Source: Acinetobacter tibetensis (GTDB lineage Bacteria > Pseudomonadota > Gammaproteobacteria > Pseudomonadales > Moraxellaceae). Taken from it: DNA of 64,000 nt. This document shows, in pieces, positions 1-6,954 of this stretch. Position 1 is the first letter of the stretch, and the number at the start of each line of letters is the position of its first letter. Where the stretch lies: contig NZ_CP098732.1 of the NCBI RefSeq assembly GCF_023824315.1, positions 744,001-808,000 on the forward strand. The letters are read 5' to 3'. Under the pieces are notes generated by a model. That model was not told where the DNA came from. It saw nothing but the letters and a program-made list of their open reading frames with translations, and did not search any database. Made by a program: the position numbers and the translations under genes.

Positions 1-11
1 GCAGGAAAGAA

Positions 12-482
12 ATGAAATATTGGTTTGTAAGAAGTTTAATAATATTCTTGACTATATGTGTTTCTTCTTGTGCTAGCGTTGAAGAAACTCAACAAGGTAA
101 GTATTTTACACATGTCATTACTCAATACTTTGGGGAATATCAACCAAATGAAAAAATTTGGGTTGATAAGCCAGAAAGTAAATATTCAATTACTAAAATA
201 AAAAAATCAAATCTTTCTTTAAATGATTTTTCTAATATTCGTAAGAAGTTGGAAGTTGATGGTTGGAAACTTATTTCTGATCAAGATAGCTACTATGAGT
301 ATTGTTTGGGTAAGAAAATACATATAGGTATACTTTATCCAATACGACTACATCATTACAACTCTGAAGGGCGTGAAGTTAAATATACAGATATTAATGA
401 CTGGTTGGTAGGTTTATCTTATGGAGAAAGTGGAGTGAATCAATGTAGGAAAGATGAAATACCCGTAATTAAATTAGATTAA
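12..482 (+). CDS. Putative outer-membrane or periplasmic lipoprotein, unknown function
   Basis: A 156-aa protein with a type II signal peptide: a charged N-terminus, a hydrophobic stretch at about residues 8-17 and a lipobox VSSC with the lipidated Cys at residue 20. AGGAAAG lies just upstream of the ATG. The mature part is polar, with no family I recognise. It is followed immediately by a terminal-inverted-repeat element whose TTAA edge overlaps the TAA stop. Removing the element leaves the same stop, so the gene does not look truncated. Its position in front of T6SS toxin/immunity debris makes an immunity-type lipoprotein conceivable, but this is only inference from context. Confidence 0.7.
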   Translation: MKYWFVRSLIIFLTICVSSCASVEETQQGKYFTHVITQYFGEYQPNEKIWVDKPESKYSITKIKKSNLSLNDFSNIRKKLEVDGWKLISDQDSYYEYCLGKKIHIGILYPIRLHHYNSEGREVKYTDINDWLVGLSYGESGVNQCRKDEIPVIKLD

Positions 483-768
483 CCTGAATCTTAGATAAGT
501 AATTGGCTTGAAAGAGCAATCAATATAATTTCAGAAATACTGAGCTGAGCGGGTCGATGTCTTTTGCGTTGAAAGTTCTATTTTAGAAGTTTTCAATAGA
601 ATGATTCAAATTTTAGAAAAAAACAACAATGACGCAAAATAATTGGATATGAGTTATATATAGTGCAAGGATATAAGGACTAGAGTTGTGAGTTTGGTAT
701 GGTAACTCAACTGATGGCTAAAGTCTTTCTTTTTTCCAAGTCAATTGCTTATCTAAGATTAAGGTTAA
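479..768. mobile_element. MITE-like element with ~32-bp terminal inverted repeats
   Basis: Positions 479-510 (beginning TTAACCTGAATCTTAGATAA) and the reverse complement of 737-768 (beginning TTAACCTTAATCTTAGATAA) match at about 29 of 32 positions, and similarity continues weakly inward. The 290-bp interior has no credible ORF. TTAA stands at both outer edges, which could be a target duplication or part of the repeat. Size, long inverted repeats and lack of coding content fit a non-autonomous miniature element mobilised by a transposase encoded elsewhere. No second copy was noticed in the window. Confidence 0.65.
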
Positions 769-784
769 TTAAGTAGTTTTATGT

Positions 785-928
785 ATGTTGTTAAAAACAA
801 TTTTATTTTTTATTTTGGCTGTGTCAATTATTGCATGTGATAATAAAGATATTCTAAGTGATTCTAGAGTTGATAATTATGTAATTAAATCTTTTGAAAA
901 AGATGCAAATTACATTTTTCAGGTTTAA
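785..928 (+). CDS. Short lipoprotein-like ORF, possibly truncated
   Basis: A 47-codon ORF immediately right of the MITE-like element. It has a hydrophobic N-terminus ending in a lipobox SIIAC (Cys at residue 18) and then a short polar tail. There is no obvious ribosome binding site. Its 3' end overlaps the open frame of the downstream VRR-NUC module, so it looks like the 5' stump of a lipoprotein gene whose remainder was replaced by recombination. A genuine very small lipoprotein is the alternative. Confidence 0.4.
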   Translation: MLLKTILFFILAVSIIACDNKDILSDSRVDNYVIKSFEKDANYIFQV

Positions 929-942
929 TTTTATCCGAGATT

Positions 943-1503
943 GTGAATGAGGATATTGGAAGTGAGTTCTTAGTCGCCCGTTTAAAGCAATTAGCAGCTT
1001 CCATCATATTTGAATTTGTGGATGAGATTTTGGGTTGGAAGGCACCACTTAAAACAGAGGTATGTTTTGGAGCAAAGTTTGAAGACCCTCAATTGATTTT
1101 ACCTGGCAATCCTAAGCTTAAGAGAACTGGCGCATTTGACCAAAACCCTTTTTATCCAAGTCCCTATAATAATCAAAGAGGTAGTATTTCTGCAGATCTA
1201 ATTATTCCAGAATCTCGCTTGGAACCGATATCAAAAACCAATCTTTTTGCGATTGTCGAAATTAAGTTTCAAGGGGATTCTATTAAAGATAAGCAGTTTA
1301 ACCAATATGATCGATTATTAGGTGCATGTAAAACTGCGAAAGAGAAAAAGTATGGTAAACATAACAACCATTCGGGTAAGGGCTTAAAAGAAGGTGGGTA
1401 TATTTCTTTATTTCGTTACCCTGAAGATATTGCTTTAGAGGAAGGCAAGGGTAAACCGAGTGAACAATCAGGAACAAAGAAAGCTGGAAATAGAGGAAAA
1501 TGA
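943..1503 (+). pseudogene. VRR-NUC-type nuclease toxin module lacking its 5' part
   Basis: The frame is open from 898 and the first usable start is a GTG at 943 without a convincing ribosome binding site; from there it encodes 186 aa. Residues about 80-115 hold an Asp in SADLII and Glu-x-Lys in VEIKFQGD, with Gln and Tyr further on, the PD-(D/E)XK arrangement of VRR-NUC nucleases. In Salmonella, TseV VRR-NUC T6SS effectors are paired with DUF3396 immunity proteins, and here two DUF3396 genes follow, the first starting 1 bp after this stop. The missing N-terminal half suggests an orphan C-terminal toxin module, kept or decaying; a functional short nuclease translated from GTG cannot be excluded. 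Confidence 0.6.
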
Positions 1504-1504
1504 G

Positions 1505-2800
1505 ATGAGTACCATAACACCTTACTTAACAGAAGAAGAGCAAGTTGAGTGGATCGAAGAGATTAAAGCTACGGATAAGCTTTGGGTGACTGGATATGAA
1601 GGGGAGGACGCTTATGGAATTGGTCCCTATGTTACTTTTTATATTTACCACTCAGCGGAAGAGGCATCTCAACTAATAACTCAATTTGTCGAAATTTTTA
1701 ATGAGTTTAACCAAATTAAAAATGAAGAATGGGTTTCTTTCAAACATCCTGTTAAAGATATTTTTATTAAAGCGGAAAATGCCCAAACATTATTAGAAGA
1801 TTTAGAGCAGACTTGCCAAAGGCAATATACTAGAGATGATTTTTTATCATTTGCTGCAACTGCATCAGATGATACTGAAATTAGCTCAGCAGTATGGGCT
1901 ACTTATTTTAGAGTAACGCCTTATTCTGATACATATAGCGTATTAAAAATGAACTTTAGATATGCATGGTATAAGGAAAGTGAGGAAAACAAAGAAAAGT
2001 GGCATCGGTTTGTTGAGCGATGTATTGATAAGTTAAAACCTAGACATGCTTATAGTGGTTTTGAGATTGCTCAAGCCGCTTCTTTACACTTAGGCAGTTA
2101 TGAGATTAATAGTCTAGAAAAGATTGTTACTCAGGCTTTTTATGGCGTAGATATTGATCATCCGAGTTTTAATGGTAGCAATACTCATGACGATCCTGAT
2201 GGGTATGTCAATGAACGTAAATTGGGCTCGGGTGTCCGAACACCAGTTTGGAGTTTTTTACTTGATCCATATTGGATTACAAAATTAAATAAAACTGCTG
2301 AAGAGATCAAAGCTTACTTTAGCTGCTTTAAAGAGGTAGAGGTTAAGGAAATCGAGTATCCAGAAAATCAAACAGGCTTATGGATTCGACTCGGGGAACT
2401 CGCCATGTATCCTGTTGAAGATGGTGTGCCTGTTTTGCCTATCTATGCCAATGCTTTAATCAAGCCAATACGTTGTGATGAATTAAAACTGGTAGGTTAT
2501 GCACAATGGGATGATGATCCAAATGAGCATTTAAGTTATGACGAAGGTATAGCGTGGATGCGTCGTTTTGATGAAGACAGTAGTTGGCCTGAAGGGAAAC
2601 GAGTTAATAAGGTTAATGGATTATCGCTAGAAGAAGAGAAACTTAAAGAGAAAGGTGGAGCGTTATGTCCACAAACTGGTTATTGGCAAACACCAGCACG
2701 ACCAGATTTACGACAGTATTTTGAACAAGGTGAAATACTTCCTACATTTTCTGAACTAGATTGGGGAGAGGTTTATTGGTATTGGGCGGGTAGAGAGTAG
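1505..2800 (+). CDS. DUF3396 (type VI immunity family) protein 1
   Basis: A 431-aa cytoplasmic protein without signal peptide or membrane segments. The ATG at 1505 is preferred over an upstream in-frame start inside the toxin frame because AGAGGA lies about 8 bases before it. The middle and C-terminal sequence, rich in W, Y and D with WIRLGELAMYPVE and RPDLRQYFE, resembles DUF3396 proteins, known as immunity partners of VRR-NUC T6SS effectors. It starts 1 bp after the nuclease module, so translation is probably coupled. The role, binding and neutralising the nuclease, is inferred from family and context. Confidence 0.65.
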   Translation: MSTITPYLTEEEQVEWIEEIKATDKLWVTGYEGEDAYGIGPYVTFYIYHSAEEASQLITQFVEIFNEFNQIKNEEWVSFKHPVKDIFIKAENAQTLLEDLEQTCQRQYTRDDFLSFAATASDDTEISSAVWATYFRVTPYSDTYSVLKMNFRYAWYKESEENKEKWHRFVERCIDKLKPRHAYSGFEIAQAASLHLGSYEINSLEKIVTQAFYGVDIDHPSFNGSNTHDDPDGYVNERKLGSGVRTPVWSFLLDPYWITKLNKTAEEIKAYFSCFKEVEVKEIEYPENQTGLWIRLGELAMYPVEDGVPVLPIYANALIKPIRCDELKLVGYAQWDDDPNEHLSYDEGIAWMRRFDEDSSWPEGKRVNKVNGLSLEEEKLKEKGGALCPQTGYWQTPARPDLRQYFEQGEILPTFSELDWGEVYWYWAGRE

Positions 2801-2846
2801 TTTGTTTTAGGAAGTTTCTACAGAGTATTACCGCTTGGAATTGATT

Positions 2847-4082
2847 ATGCATTTAGTTGAAAAACGACTTCCTTCTGAGAAAGAGCTTATTCAACAAATA
2901 AAAGAAGCTGAACGTGAATTGTTGATGCTAGATAAGGAAGATCGAGTTTTAGCTCAATTATCTTTAACTATACAGCTCTATTATCTCAATGGGGGGAATG
3001 ATGAAGGGAAGCAGAAAGCCCTAAATATCATTGATAAATTCAAGAATACATATCCGCTGAAATCGCATTTTCCTTTTAACGCTTCTGGTTTTACTGAGTT
3101 TACTGAAAAAAGTTATCAATCTGCTTTTAAAAATGCCAAAAAGCCAAATGTAATGGAATGGTATTTATGCTCAGCTGAATCTAATGAGTTCACCGCTAAG
3201 TACGCTTTAGGTATATTTACGGCAAGGGATAATTACGGGTTATCTCATTTGCAGTTGAACTTTCCTCTCTCATTTGTTTATGAGGAGGATGGGCGAAAAG
3301 AATTTAATGCTTGGATTGAAGAATTGTTAACTCAATTTGAGGTATTTCATGGCTATGCGGGCCTAAGTATTCAATTACCTTATGATCGTCATCCTTATCA
3401 ATTTTATGAGTATGGGGTTACTCGACAATATTGGGGTATAACACATGATGGTGCTAGTTTCCTTAAACGAGATTGGTATGAGGGGATCCGGAGTATTAAT
3501 TGGTATACATTTATTGGGAAAGACTTAAAAGATAAGTTTATTCATCAGCCCTTCTATGAGACTACTTTAAAGAATGCTCCTGATCTAGAGCTAACAGAAA
3601 TAAATGGCTGTATGGTTATTAAAGCTGGAGAGTTACCTCGTTTAGGCCATAAAAATAAACCATTGCCATTAAGCTATGTTGTCGTTAATCAGCTTTGTAA
3701 AGCAGTACGTACCGAAATGCCAACGGATGCTATGCATACCGCATATCGTGGGCCACGTTATTCATTGTCACAGGTCTATTATTGGATTCGAAGATGGGAT
3801 AACGCAAATTTTACTAAAGGTGTTTTTGACTTTGAGGGGATCAAAGAAGATTTATTGCCGATTTTAGGAGAGTATGGCAATGAAGATCGGATCGTTCCTT
3901 ACAGTGGGGTATGGACTCCATTTGACTTTGAGGGATTAGCTCAATCTTTAATACAAGGCCAAGAGTTTCCAGAAGAAGCCGAATATGATTGGGACAATCG
4001 AGAATTAGATAGTAAACCTGCAGTTTGGAAATTAGTCTCAAGAGATGATGGTGGGATTGTTCTGGAACCTAATCCGTTTTAA
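2847..4082 (+). CDS. DUF3396 (type VI immunity family) protein 2
   Basis: A 411-aa protein starting at the ATG of MHLVEKRLPSEKEL; a TTG four codons upstream is possible. It shares the general layout of the preceding gene: an N-terminal helical part, a central aromatic-rich domain with LSIQLPYDRHPYQFYEYG, and a C-terminal YSGVWTPFDFEGL segment that parallels CPQTGYWQTPARPDL of the first protein. Tandem divergent immunity genes after one toxin are usual where successive toxin modules have been swapped, so this may protect against a different nuclease variant, such as the one represented by the fragment at 4141. Confidence 0.6.
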   Translation: MHLVEKRLPSEKELIQQIKEAERELLMLDKEDRVLAQLSLTIQLYYLNGGNDEGKQKALNIIDKFKNTYPLKSHFPFNASGFTEFTEKSYQSAFKNAKKPNVMEWYLCSAESNEFTAKYALGIFTARDNYGLSHLQLNFPLSFVYEEDGRKEFNAWIEELLTQFEVFHGYAGLSIQLPYDRHPYQFYEYGVTRQYWGITHDGASFLKRDWYEGIRSINWYTFIGKDLKDKFIHQPFYETTLKNAPDLELTEINGCMVIKAGELPRLGHKNKPLPLSYVVVNQLCKAVRTEMPTDAMHTAYRGPRYSLSQVYYWIRRWDNANFTKGVFDFEGIKEDLLPILGEYGNEDRIVPYSGVWTPFDFEGLAQSLIQGQEFPEEAEYDWDNRELDSKPAVWKLVSRDDGGIVLEPNPF

Positions 4083-4108
4083 TGAATTCAAGAATAATTA
4101 ATAGATGA

Positions 4109-4133
4109 GAAAAGCTCTAAAGGGCTTTTCTTT
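4109..4133 (+). terminator. Rho-independent terminator after the DUF3396 pair
   Basis: GAAAAGC (4109-4115) pairs with GCTTTTC (4124-4130) around an 8-base loop and is followed by TTT. It lies 27 bp after the stop of the second immunity gene. Confidence 0.6.
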
Positions 4134-4140
4134 ATCTATA

Positions 4141-4199
4141 TTAGATGGATGTAAAACTGCGAAAGAGAAAAAGTATGGTAAACAGAATAATCATTCGGT
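4141..4199 (+). repeat. Displaced fragment duplicating codons ~126-145 of the VRR-NUC module
   Basis: Bases 4141-4199 match 1318-1376 closely: the core encodes CKTAKEKKYGK followed by NNHS in both copies, with only a few, mostly synonymous, differences. Nothing before or after matches. It is the scar of a second VRR-NUC toxin gene whose remaining parts are gone, cut on its right side where the IS3-like end begins. Confidence 0.75.
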
Positions 4200-4280
4200 G
4201 ATCCTAGACAAAATAATGGACACATAGTCCCTCTAAAGATAACGTAACGTTAACTTTGGAGATGTAAAAATGGCTAAATG
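4199..4280 (+). mobile_element. Possible left-end remnant of an IS3-family element
   Basis: TGATCCTAGACA followed by AATGGACACA resembles the ends of IS3-family elements. About 60 bp further, AACTTTGGAGATG precedes an ATG (4270) encoding Met-Ala-Lys, the usual start of IS3 OrfA proteins, after which the similarity and the frame break down. There is no right end and no transposase. The call rests on memory of IS ends and is tentative. Confidence 0.3.
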
Positions 4281-4284
4281 TTTT

Positions 4285-4435
4285 TTAAAAGCCTATAACC
4301 ATTTGATAAGGTTTAAACCCTTCTAGCACTGCATCGGAAACTAGCTGAATGAAAGGCTCAGTCTTTCCATAAGCCATCCATTGATTCAAAGCTTCATAGT
4401 AAGCTGAACGATAAGTTGCAACTGAGATAGTTGCC
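4285..4435 (-). pseudogene. Fragment resembling the C-terminal end of a Fic-domain protein
   Basis: The minus strand encodes about 49 residues that end at TAA (complement of 4285-4287), containing TYRSAYYEALNQW and KTEPFIQLVSDAVLEGF. This resembles the helical segment after the Fic core (YYxAL, then PFI and a long helix). There is no start codon or upstream domain, and the plus strand is open over the edge for another gene. Assignment is weak; an unrelated conserved helical protein is possible. Confidence 0.3.
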
Positions 4436-4732
4436 AAAAATATTCAATTAAAGCAATTAAAGTTAGGGCGTCAGCTCACCCCGAGAGAAGCAACCATTTT
4501 GCACAATGCAGGGGAGAGTGGCTTGGATTCTTTTTTGGACCCAGCAGAAGATAAGACAAATTTTGAAAATCCTAAAAAAGTCTATAATCGCTCAAGAAAT
4601 TGGCAGGAATCAATCAGGCAAGCTTTACGAGGAATTATTTACTCTAAGCCAGACCGTTGCCCAGCTTGTACTGTGACTCCACGCACATTACATAAATATT
4701 GGACACCCAGTGAGGGTTATTCAGGACTATGA
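4415..4732 (+). CDS. Unrecognised toxin-like C-terminal module without a clear start
   Basis: The frame is open from 4415 with no ATG; TTG at 4499 is the first conventional start. It encodes about 105 residues of a soluble protein with GRQLTPREATILHNAGESG, a polar middle and a CPACTVTPRTLHKYW motif near the C-terminus. The stop overlaps the ATG of a small membrane protein (ATGA), the coupling seen in toxin/immunity pairs. Absence of a start, the neighbouring toxin debris and the coupled partner suggest an orphan C-terminal tip of a larger Rhs-type or other polymorphic toxin. No family recognised. Confidence 0.4.
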   Translation, partial: VATEIVAKNIQLKQLKLGRQLTPREATILHNAGESGLDSFLDPAEDKTNFENPKKVYNRSRNWQESIRQALRGIIYSKPDRCPACTVTPRTLHKYWTPSEGYSGL

Positions 4733-5160
4733 AAAATTTAACATTAAAACATTACTTGGCGCTTATTCTGATTCTTTCAGGTATCTTGGCTATTTGTTTT
4801 GAATCTCTTACAAAAGGTTTTGTCACTTACATGCCTTATGGCGGAGGGGAATTTGTCTATTTGAGGGAAATGGAAGGCTCAAATGAAGACGAAAGCGTAC
4901 TCCTTTGGTTCTTTGGTATCGTAAGCGTTATTCTTGGTACTATAATGTTCTTTGTGAAGAATATTACTTATGTTCTGAGAATTGGCTTTTTTGCTTATGT
5001 ATTCCTGTTCTTATGTGCACTCATGATCGATAGCGATCCTTTAAACCAACTCATTATCAATACAGTTAAGTTTGATCACAATATCTACTTGATTTTATGG
5101 TGTATTTTTTTAGCTCTTTATACTGTAGTTTTTACAATATTAAATATGAGAAATGACTGA
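4729..5160 (+). CDS. Small four-helix membrane protein, candidate immunity protein
   Basis: A 143-aa protein with four predicted membrane segments (roughly residues 10-28, 56-77, 82-103 and 117-137) and a polar loop between the first two. Its ATG overlaps the preceding stop by 4 bp, so it is probably translated by coupling. Small polytopic proteins directly behind toxin tips often protect against toxins acting at the inner membrane. No family is recognised, and the immunity role is inference from position only. Confidence 0.55.
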   Translation: MKNLTLKHYLALILILSGILAICFESLTKGFVTYMPYGGGEFVYLREMEGSNEDESVLLWFFGIVSVILGTIMFFVKNITYVLRIGFFAYVFLFLCALMIDSDPLNQLIINTVKFDHNIYLILWCIFLALYTVVFTILNMRND

Positions 5161-5177
5161 TTTTTAATAGTAGTTAA

Positions 5178-5471
5178 TTTGAAAATGATCGTCCCTTTGT
5201 AGTTGGTCGGATTATTGAGTTTATTTTGCAGATGATTCTAGATGCAATACTCAGTTCCGATGCCAGCGATCAAGTTAAACGTCTCATCCAGAATATGGAG
5301 CAGCAGGAATATAGCCTAACTGAGCTGATGGCTCTTTTAGGCTTGTCCCACCGGGCAACTTTCCCAAAAAATTATTTAACTCCAGCATTAGAAGCAGGTG
5401 TGGTTGAACGTACCCTTCCTGATAAGCCTAAGAGTCCTAAGCAAAAATACAAATTAAAAATTGAGCTATAA
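5178..5471 (+). pseudogene. C-terminal remnant of a Fic-family protein (winged-helix end)
   Basis: The frame opens after TAA at 5175 and reads FENDRPFVV, then IIEFILQMILDAIL, then LTELMALLGLSHRATFPKNY and ERTLPDKPKSPKQKY to the stop at 5471. The LxELMxLLGLSHRxTFxxNYLxPAL...PDKPxSxxQKY signature is typical of the winged-helix domain that closes many Fic proteins. The catalytic HPFxxGNGR region is absent, so the AMPylating core is lost. A TTG at 5226 could start an 81-aa product but looks incidental. Confidence 0.6.
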
Positions 5472-5607
5472 TGACCGTACGCCATTTCAAATCCAAATTC
5501 AGGATTTGAATAAGATATTAAAGTGATTCAATGCATTAAATCGAAGTTGGGTCAATGAAATATATTTTTTCTTATAAATTACATAAAAACAGTTGCTTGG
5601 GTTTTGA

Positions 5608-5627
5608 GTTCAATTGACGACACCCCA
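5608..5627 (+). repeat. Copy 1 of a 20-bp direct repeat, possible att remnant
   Basis: GTTCAATTGACGACACCCCA, identical at 19 of 20 positions to 6383-6402. GTTCAATT followed by a C-rich tail resembles the T-arm and acceptor end of a tRNA, a common integrase target, but no complete tRNA can be folded here. Each copy is followed within about 75 bp by a terminator hairpin. Confidence 0.45.
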
Positions 5628-5677
5628 CCAAATACTTAAATTTGTATAACGCAATATGACGTTATATAAGTAAATAA

Positions 5678-5708
5678 AGCTTAAATCTTAATGGTTTAGG
5701 CTTTTTTT
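5678..5708 (+). terminator. Weak Rho-independent terminator
   Basis: GCTTAAATC (5679-5687) pairs, with G-U pairs, with GGTTTAGGC (5693-5701) and is followed by seven T. It is downstream of att-like copy 1 and of no intact gene. Confidence 0.45.
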
Positions 5709-6034
5709 ATGCCTGTTTATGCCGTTATATGAAGTTTCTTATAGCTTGTTGCTATGTATGGTAGCGTGTAGAGATCGAAGGATGGTGGGAAGATAAAAAG
5801 CAAGCTCGATATTGTTGAGGTTTGATGAAGAGCAAGATAGCGTAAGTTGTCTTGGTTTTTTATTTCTAGTTGAGTAATTTTACTGTTTAAAAGCGGTGGG
5901 TGACCTATTATTTTTCATGAGATTGTTTTAATATCAAACTCTTATGATAAAATTCAAAGGTTCGATTTGAATTAAAAATTAATAGTACTTTATAACTTTA
6001 ATAATGTTTCAAAATATATTTATAAGGATTTCCT

Positions 6035-6304
6035 ATGTCTGCGATCATTCTCATTGTTTACAATATTTTGTTCTTCGCTACATTTGCTTGCTTGATAAAA
6101 CCGAGTTTGCTCGCTAATTTTATAGGTAGGGAACCATTACCACGATGGATTTTTGCTGTAGCACTTGTAATTATAGTTTCAGTGAAGCCAAACCCTCATG
6201 AGCCAGAAAAAGATGATGCTAAAATACAAATAGCTACTCAGAACTTAGCTACGACAGCAGAAGCAGCTCCTATATCAGTAGAGGCGGCAGAAATTAAACA
6301 ATAA
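6035..6304 (+). CDS. Small membrane protein, unknown function
   Basis: An 89-aa protein with two predicted membrane helices (about residues 3-23 and 37-54) and an acidic then Ala-rich cytoplasmic or periplasmic tail containing PHEPEKDDAK. AAGGA lies 8 bases before the ATG, which supports translation. It sits between the two copies of the 20-bp repeat and so may be cargo of a former integrative element. No family recognised. Confidence 0.55.
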   Translation: MSAIILIVYNILFFATFACLIKPSLLANFIGREPLPRWIFAVALVIIVSVKPNPHEPEKDDAKIQIATQNLATTAEAAPISVEAAEIKQ

Positions 6305-6382
6305 TTTAGAATAACATTGTAAGGTATAGCTTGTATGGTTGTTTTGTTTTTGTAAATAAAATTTTTATATATTAGTTGTTTG

Positions 6383-6402
6383 GTTCAATTGACGCCACCC
6401 CA
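6383..6402 (+). repeat. Copy 2 of the 20-bp direct repeat, possible att remnant
   Basis: GTTCAATTGACGCCACCCCA, 775 bp from copy 1 with one mismatch. An integrase N-terminal remnant starts 173 bp downstream, the usual spacing between an attachment site and its integrase gene, which favours the att interpretation. Confidence 0.45.
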
Positions 6403-6433
6403 AAATTTAATTCAAAGCTGTTCGACTGAATGT

Positions 6434-6470
6434 AAAAAAGCCTTTAAACGCAATGTTTAAAGGCTTTTTT
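6434..6470. terminator. Strong bidirectional terminator
   Basis: A perfect 16-bp stem: AAAAAAGCCTTTAAAC (6434-6449) pairs with GTTTAAAGGCTTTTTT (6455-6470) around a 5-base loop, with A and T runs on both sides. Confidence 0.85.
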
Positions 6471-6574
6471 ATTGCCATACTATCCTAAGTGATTTGACCT
6501 AATTTTTGCCTTGTGTGGGTAATTATTGGGATAATTTGACCCAGAAATTGATACTTAATATTCTTGTTAAAGTT

Positions 6575-6712
6575 ATGGCACTTACAGACACTGAATGTAA
6601 AAAGTCTCAACCAAGGGACAAACAATATCGTCTTTCAGATTATCCAATAAGAAGATCAGAATCGAAATTTACTGCATCAATATCTAACTCAGCTAACCCT
6701 ACATCGTTCTGA
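6575..6712 (+). pseudogene. N-terminal remnant of a tyrosine integrase (DUF4102 type)
   Basis: From the ATG at 6575 the first 24 codons read MALTDTECKKSQPRDKQYRL and then SDYP, matching the start of island integrases whose N-terminal DUF4102 domain begins MALTDTxxxxAKPxDKxYKLSD. Beyond about 6646 the sequence no longer resembles an integrase, and the frame stops at 6712. The catalytic R-H-R-Y domain is absent. It marks an old integration event at this locus. Confidence 0.6.
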
Positions 6713-6880
6713 AAAATTATTTGTACGTGTTGATTTCGGCTAACTGAGCATGCACGTAGAATTGGTGAGCAATCGTTGAATGTAACCAATCACTATGGCG
6801 CAGTCTCATTTGAAGAACATGATTTGAAAGGTATCTCGGTAAATTGTTTGGATGACAAGCAGATTCAACGTACTTTGTAA
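6684..6880 (+). pseudogene. Frameshifted 3' end of an unknown gene
   Basis: One frame reads QLTLHRSEKLFVRVDFG and stops at about 6742; the next frame, open from 6734, continues LTEHARRIGEQSLNVTNHYG to TAA at 6878. Joined by one frameshift they give about 65 residues of smooth sequence ending in DDKQIQRTL. The family was not recognised. Confidence 0.4.
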
Positions 6881-6925
6881 GCTCTAAAAACTCGTTTCTT
6901 CGACCTATAGAGCTAATTAATAATC

Positions 6926-6954
6926 AAAAAGGCTAGTATAAAACTAGCCTTTTT
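6926..6954. terminator. Bidirectional terminator
   Basis: AAAAAGGCTAGT (6926-6937) pairs perfectly with ACTAGCCTTTTT (6943-6954) around a 5-base loop, 46 bp after the end of the decayed gene. Confidence 0.8.

Larger units (their letters stand above)
5472..6034. other. Intergenic region, no gene seen
   Basis: AT-rich DNA of 563 bp with many stops in all frames. It holds one copy of the 20-bp att-like repeat, a palindrome TATAACG/CGTTATA at 5645-5666 and a weak terminator. Nothing else was identified. Confidence 0.6.

Noticed and set aside
5595..5632. A tRNA 3' end ending in CACCCCACCA
   Set aside because: The T-stem cannot pair with the bases before GTTCAATT, and no anticodon or D arm is found upstream.
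5641..5675. Possible XerC/XerD (pdif) recombination site around TATAACG/CGTTATA
   Set aside because: The spacing between the half-sites is about 12 bp instead of 6, and the XerD half does not match the usual form.
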